Shown: in pieces, positions 60,452 through 64,000 of the stretch
How positions within the stretch are numbered: position 1 is the first letter of the stretch
How the letters are laid out: every line of letters begins with the position of its first letter
DNA from: JBDHAC01 sp039589195
GTDB taxonomy: Bacteria > Gemmatimonadota > Gemmatimonadetes > Palauibacterales > Palauibacteraceae
Direction: 5' to 3'
NCBI GenBank assembly: GCA_039589195.1
Contig: JBDHHV010000038.1
Location: forward strand, 1-64,000
DNA: 64,000 nucleotides
Program-made: the position numbers and the translations under genes
The notes under the pieces: model-generated
What the model saw: the letters and a program-made list of their open reading frames with translations, nothing else
What the model was told of the DNA's origin: nothing
Database searches by the model: none

Positions 60452-60954
60452 ATGCGTTCTGCTCCGCTTATACACAGCGTTCTCTTCTCGCTGCTGCTGG
60501 TCGGCCCTGGAGCGCTCGCGGCGCAAAACCTGCCCGGGGGAAACCCACGAGATTATGGAGAGCGCCAGCGCCGTGCGGCGGAACAGTACCGAAGAGAGTT
60601 GCTCCACGATGTGACCGGGACGTTTGGTCGGTGGAAACGCGCTTGGGCCGACGATGATGCGGGAGACACGGCCGATTTCTACACGGATGATGCCGTCATT
60701 ATCATTCCCACGCAGAGCGCGGCCTACCGGGGGAAGGACGATGTGGAGCAGTTCCTGGAGGACTTGCTACCGACGCTTGGCGAGCTCTCCACGGACATCA
60801 TAGAGTTCGACGCCGGAGACAGGCTCGCCTATCTCATCGTGCGTTTCTCCAGCCCACCCTCATGCAGGGCACGTTCGTGTCGGTCTTCCGGCTGGAAGGC
60901 CGGAACTGGAAGATCCGGTCCCAGACTCTCTTCGAGCAGGGCTCCGAACGCTAA
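60452..60954 (+). pseudogene. Secreted NTF2-like (SnoaL/DUF4440) protein with a frameshift
   Basis: A small exported protein of the NTF2-like cone-fold type. It has a leader (LIHSVLFSLLLVGPGALAAQ), then WKRAWADDDAGDTADFYTDD, AVIIIPTQSAAYRGKDDVEQ and GELSTDIIEFDAGDRLAYLI. The frame shifts near 60846-60852 (within CCCACCC), after VRFSSPP, and the expected last strands appear one frame away: GTFVSVFRLEGRNWKIRSQT, then FEQGSER and TAA at 60952-60954. Restoring one base gives an ordinary protein of about 167 residues. Without repair the frame runs on to 61042 with a nonsense tail. Could be real decay or a sequence error. Confidence 0.6.
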
Positions 60955-61171
60955 CCCGAAAGCGCCGCTCGAGCCGCGGTCGTCCTCCCACCTTCGGCTC
61001 GCGCTCGAGACTTCGTCATCGAACCGGCATCCACCGCGATGATCGGGGGCGTTCTCGCTAGGGACAACCCGGGTGGGCTCCTCTATATTTGCCCTACCCG
61101 CAATCCAGATCGGGGGCTCAGCCAGCGGGTGCATGACGCGATCGAGCTCCAAGCGCCCCCACGGAGGAATC

Positions 61172-64000
61172 ATGAATAGAGCGCTCCCAGCGATTGGCCT
61201 CTTCGTTCTCGTCAGCCTCTCGGTTAGCCCTGCAGCGGCGCGAGCCCAGGGGGCCGCTCCCAACGGCGATCTCACCCTCATGCTCAGCGCGCCGGCGGTC
61301 AGCGACACGCATGTCGCGTTCACGTACGCCGGCGATCTCTGGATCGCCGAACACGATGGTACCGACGTTCTGAGACTGACCACGCACCAGGGGCTCGAAA
61401 CGAACCCGCGTTTCTCGCCGAACGGGCGCACCCTCGCGTTCAGCGGCCAGTACGACGGTAACACCGACGTCTACGTAGTGCCCGTCGAGGGCGGCGTGCC
61501 GACACGCCTGACCTGGCACCCGGGCAGCGACATCGTCCAGGGCTTCACCGTTGACGGGGCGGCCGTGCTGTTCACTTCGGCGCGCTCGGCCTACACGGGA
61601 CGCCACCGGCAGCTTCACACGGTGTCGCTGGACGGTGGCCACCCCGAGCAGCTGCCCATTCCGCACGCCTTCAAGGCCGCCTATTCGCCGGACGGGTCCA
61701 AGATCGCGTACACGCCCCTGTACGAGCCCTTCAATCAGTGGAAGAACTACAGGGGCGGGACGGCGACGCGGATCTGGATCTACGACACCGCCGACCACTC
61801 GGTGCAGGAGGTCCCGCAGCCGGCCGGTCGCTCGAACGACACCGACCCGATGTGGATCGGCGGGACCGTCTATTTCCGTTCGGACCGGAACGGAGAGTTC
61901 AACCTGTTCGCGTTCGATCCCGCCTCCGAGCAGGTGTCGCAGCTGACGCAGTACGCCGACTACCCGGTGCTCAACGCCTCCGCCGGCGGCGGAAAGATCG
62001 CCTACGAGCAGGCGGGCTACCTGCATCTGTTCGATCCGGCCGCGCTCGAGAGCGTGCCCGTTCCGATCCAGATCGCGACGGATCTGATCGAGGTCCGGCC
62101 GCGCTACGCGGAGGGCGCGAGATTCATCCGCGACGCGGCCGTGTCGCCCTCGGGAGCCCGAGCCGTCTTCGAGTTCCGCGGCGAGATCGTCACCGTCCCA
62201 CAGAAGAAGGGCGATCACCGCAACCTCACCAACTCGACGGCCATCCACGAGCGCTCGCCAACCTGGTCGCCGGACGGGACGTCGATCGCGTTCTTCTCGG
62301 ACGAATCGGGGGAGTACGCACTCCACGTCTCTCCTCAGGACGGGAAGGGGGACGTGCGTACGTACGCCCTGGATGGGGCCGGCTTCTACGAGAACCCGCG
62401 GTGGTCCCCCGACGGAAACAAGATCAGCTACACGGACAACTCTCGGACCGTCTTCTGGATCGACCTCGAGACCGGGGCCACGCATCGGATCGGCGCCGAC
62501 ATGATCTACGGCCCGCTGCCGCCTCCGCATCACTCGTGGTCCCCCGACTCGCGCTGGATCGTCTACGCGAGCAACAACGAAACGAACATCCACACGGTCT
62601 ACGTGCACTCGCTGGAGACAGGCGAGTCGCACGCCGTTACCGACGGCCTCAGCGAGGTGTCGGAGGCGGTGTTCGACGCGTCCGGAAAATACCTCTACCT
62701 GCTGGTCTCGACGGACGCCGGGCCCGTGATCCAGTGGTTCGCGCAGTCCAACAACGATTTGGAGATGACCAACACGATCTACCTGGCCGTGCTCGAAAAG
62801 GGGACTCCGTCGCCGCTGGCCAAGGAAAGCGATGAGGAGGAGGCCGCGGCCGAGGGGGAGCCCGGTGAGGGAGAGGACCCCGCCGAGGACGAGGAAGAGG
62901 TCGTAGTCCAGATCGATTTCGACGGCCTGGACCAGCGGATCCTTGCCCTGCCGTTGGATGAGGCCGGCTACAGCAGCTTGCAGCCGGGTACACCCGGACA
63001 ACTCTTCTACCTCCGGGCCGACGAAGGCGGAGGTGCGTTCGCAGGGCCGGCCGACGAAACGAGCCTGAGGCGCTTCAGCCTGGAAGACCGGGAGGAGACG
63101 ACGTTGCTGACCGGCGTCCGCGCGTACGCGCTTTCGGGCGACAAGAAACAGGTCCTGTATGCTTCGTCACAGCGCGATTGGTTCATCGCCGCCGCGGGCG
63201 GTGCGGAAATCAAGCCTGGCGAAGGCCGGCTCTCGGCCGACCAGATCAAGGTCCGGATCGATCCGCGCTCGGAATGGACGCAGATCTACAACGAGGCCTG
63301 GCGGATCAACCGCGACTATTTCTACGCCACCAACATGCACGGCACGGACTGGGTGGCGATGCGCGACAAGTACACCGCCTTTCTACCCCACGTCGCGACA
63401 CGCGCGGACCTCAACCGTGTCATGCAGTGGCTGCACAGCGAGCTGGCCGTCGGCCACCATCGCGTCGGTGGTGGAGACTTCCTCGAGCGGGCGGAGACCG
63501 TACCGGGTGGGCTCCTGGGGGCGGACTTCGAGGTCGATCAGGGCCGGTATCGCTTCGCGAAGGTATACGGTGGCCTCAACTGGAACCCGGATCTCCGCTC
63601 ACCCCTGACCGAGCCCGGCGTGGAAGTGCAGACCGGGGAGTACCTGCTCGCGGTCGAGGGGATCGATTTGCGGCCCCCCGATAACCTGTTCAGCCGCTTC
63701 GAGAATACGGCGGACAAGATCGTCGAGATCACGGTCGGGCCGAGCGCCGATGACGCCGGCGCCCGCACCGTGAAGGTGGTGCCGCTCCAGAACGAGGGGG
63801 CGCTCCGCAACCGCGACTGGGTGGAGGGGAATCTAAGGAGGGTCCACGAGGCCACCGATGGTCGTGTGGCCTACGTATACGTGCCGAACACCGCGGGGGC
63901 CGGGCACGAATACTTCAAGCGCTACTTCTTCCCGCAGGCGAACAAGGAAGCGCTCATCATCGATGAGCGACACAACGGGGGCGGCCAGCTGGCGGACTAC
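61172..64000 (+). CDS. Tricorn-type S41 protease, truncated by the window end
   Basis: At least 943 residues, cut at the window edge. A signal peptide (AIGLFVLVSLSVSPAAARAQ) marks it as exported. The N-terminal half is a double propeller of PD40-like repeats (LTTHQGLETNPRFSPNGRTL, FKAAYSPDGSKIAYT, RWSPDGNKISYTDNS). A short acidic linker (DEEEAAAEGEPGEGEDPAED) lies near 552-571. Then come a C1-like helical segment (WTQIYNEAWRINRDYFYATN, near 705), a PDZ-like part (LLGADFEVDQGRYRFAKVY) and the start of the S41 catalytic core (RVAYVYVPNTAGAGHEYFKR, then IIDERHNGGGQLADY). The catalytic Ser lies beyond the end. GGAGGAAT precedes ATG 61172. Confidence 0.88.
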   Translation, partial: MNRALPAIGLFVLVSLSVSPAAARAQGAAPNGDLTLMLSAPAVSDTHVAFTYAGDLWIAEHDGTDVLRLTTHQGLETNPRFSPNGRTLAFSGQYDGNTDVYVVPVEGGVPTRLTWHPGSDIVQGFTVDGAAVLFTSARSAYTGRHRQLHTVSLDGGHPEQLPIPHAFKAAYSPDGSKIAYTPLYEPFNQWKNYRGGTATRIWIYDTADHSVQEVPQPAGRSNDTDPMWIGGTVYFRSDRNGEFNLFAFDPASEQVSQLTQYADYPVLNASAGGGKIAYEQAGYLHLFDPAALESVPVPIQIATDLIEVRPRYAEGARFIRDAAVSPSGARAVFEFRGEIVTVPQKKGDHRNLTNSTAIHERSPTWSPDGTSIAFFSDESGEYALHVSPQDGKGDVRTYALDGAGFYENPRWSPDGNKISYTDNSRTVFWIDLETGATHRIGADMIYGPLPPPHHSWSPDSRWIVYASNNETNIHTVYVHSLETGESHAVTDGLSEVSEAVFDASGKYLYLLVSTDAGPVIQWFAQSNNDLEMTNTIYLAVLEKGTPSPLAKESDEEEAAAEGEPGEGEDPAEDEEEVVVQIDFDGLDQRILALPLDEAGYSSLQPGTPGQLFYLRADEGGGAFAGPADETSLRRFSLEDREETTLLTGVRAYALSGDKKQVLYASSQRDWFIAAAGGAEIKPGEGRLSADQIKVRIDPRSEWTQIYNEAWRINRDYFYATNMHGTDWVAMRDKYTAFLPHVATRADLNRVMQWLHSELAVGHHRVGGGDFLERAETVPGGLLGADFEVDQGRYRFAKVYGGLNWNPDLRSPLTEPGVEVQTGEYLLAVEGIDLRPPDNLFSRFENTADKIVEITVGPSADDAGARTVKVVPLQNEGALRNRDWVEGNLRRVHEATDGRVAYVYVPNTAGAGHEYFKRYFFPQANKEALIIDERHNGGGQLADY

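Noticed and set aside
61118..63001. Minus-strand open frame of over 600 codons opposite the tricorn-type gene
   Set aside because: Composition is Arg/Val/Gly-rich shadow text, and the plus-strand frame has a full signal peptide, propeller and protease pattern.
1..64000. tRNA, rRNA, CRISPR, insertion sequences, prophage or integrase genes
   Set aside because: Nothing of this kind was recognised on either strand; no clustered direct repeats and no transposase-like proteins were seen.

Overview
The window is about 66% GC by impression and dense in coding sequence. It is probably a chromosomal piece of a Gemmatimonadota bacterium or close relative. Clues are the BTAD/TPR and TolB-like/TPR regulators with membrane segments, the many secreted or lipoprotein serine hydrolases, the S9 and tricorn-type peptidases, the DUF4097 and PD40 lipoproteins, and TAT-exported Gfo/Idh/MocA proteins. 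This assignment is inference. No rRNA, tRNA, CRISPR array, transposase, integrase or phage gene was seen.

Layout. 1-2430 (minus): DsrE-like protein, RidA remnant, secreted amidohydrolase, and an AhpD-like peroxidase whose frame is interrupted by one TGA at the active-site Cys position with a SECIS-like hairpin behind it. A TetR gene diverges from it. 3.4-8.1 kb: nucleoside-permease-like MFS, DUF1080 protein and two Gfo/Idh/MocA oxidoreductases, suggesting oxidised-sugar metabolism. 8.3-11.1 kb (minus): BlaI-type repressor and a BlaR1-type M56 peptidase fused to a penicillin-binding serine hydrolase. 11.4-19.8 kb (plus): metzincin-like lipoprotein, then a maltodextrin cluster (malQ, sugar MFS, two GH13 lipoproteins). 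19.8-26.7 kb (minus): metallo-beta-lactamase, glycosyltransferase, broken acetyltransferase, NmrA-like protein, and an ApbE-DoxX-Gfo/Idh operon.

26.9-34.1 kb: membrane protein of unknown role, BBE-type flavin oxidase, VCBS beta-propeller, cystathionine beta-synthase, and a TolB/TPR membrane protein. 34.3-37.7 kb: glycosylasparaginase-like hydrolase, then an ECF sigma factor, an anti-sigma factor fused to a YCII domain, and a secreted protein. The last gene and the sigma gene share a TGTAAC-N18-GTC promoter-like motif. 37.7-45.6 kb: msrB, small envelope proteins, DUF4097 lipoprotein, BTAD/TPR regulator, SRPBCC protein, a stand-alone nuoB, and a PD40 lipoprotein.

45.9-64 kb: 2-oxoglutarate oxygenase with overlapping serine hydrolase, two small secreted proteins, radical SAM-PAP2 pair, a knottin-like peptide, S9 peptidase, secreted protein plus di-haem peroxidase, an O-acetylserine sulfhydrylase-like enzyme lacking its substrate loop, a possible minus-strand microprotein before a perfect terminator, and a tricorn-type protease cut by the window end.

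Six loci look broken: the RidA remnant, the GNAT nonsense codon, three single-base frameshifts (a Gfo/Idh, a secreted protein, an NTF2-like protein), and the internal deletion in the sulfhydrylase. Several lie at short homopolymers, so sequencing or assembly error must be weighed. The best candidates for something new are the AhpD-like selenoprotein, the ECF/anti-sigma-YCII regulon, the knottin-like peptide and two genes that seem to start at AUC.
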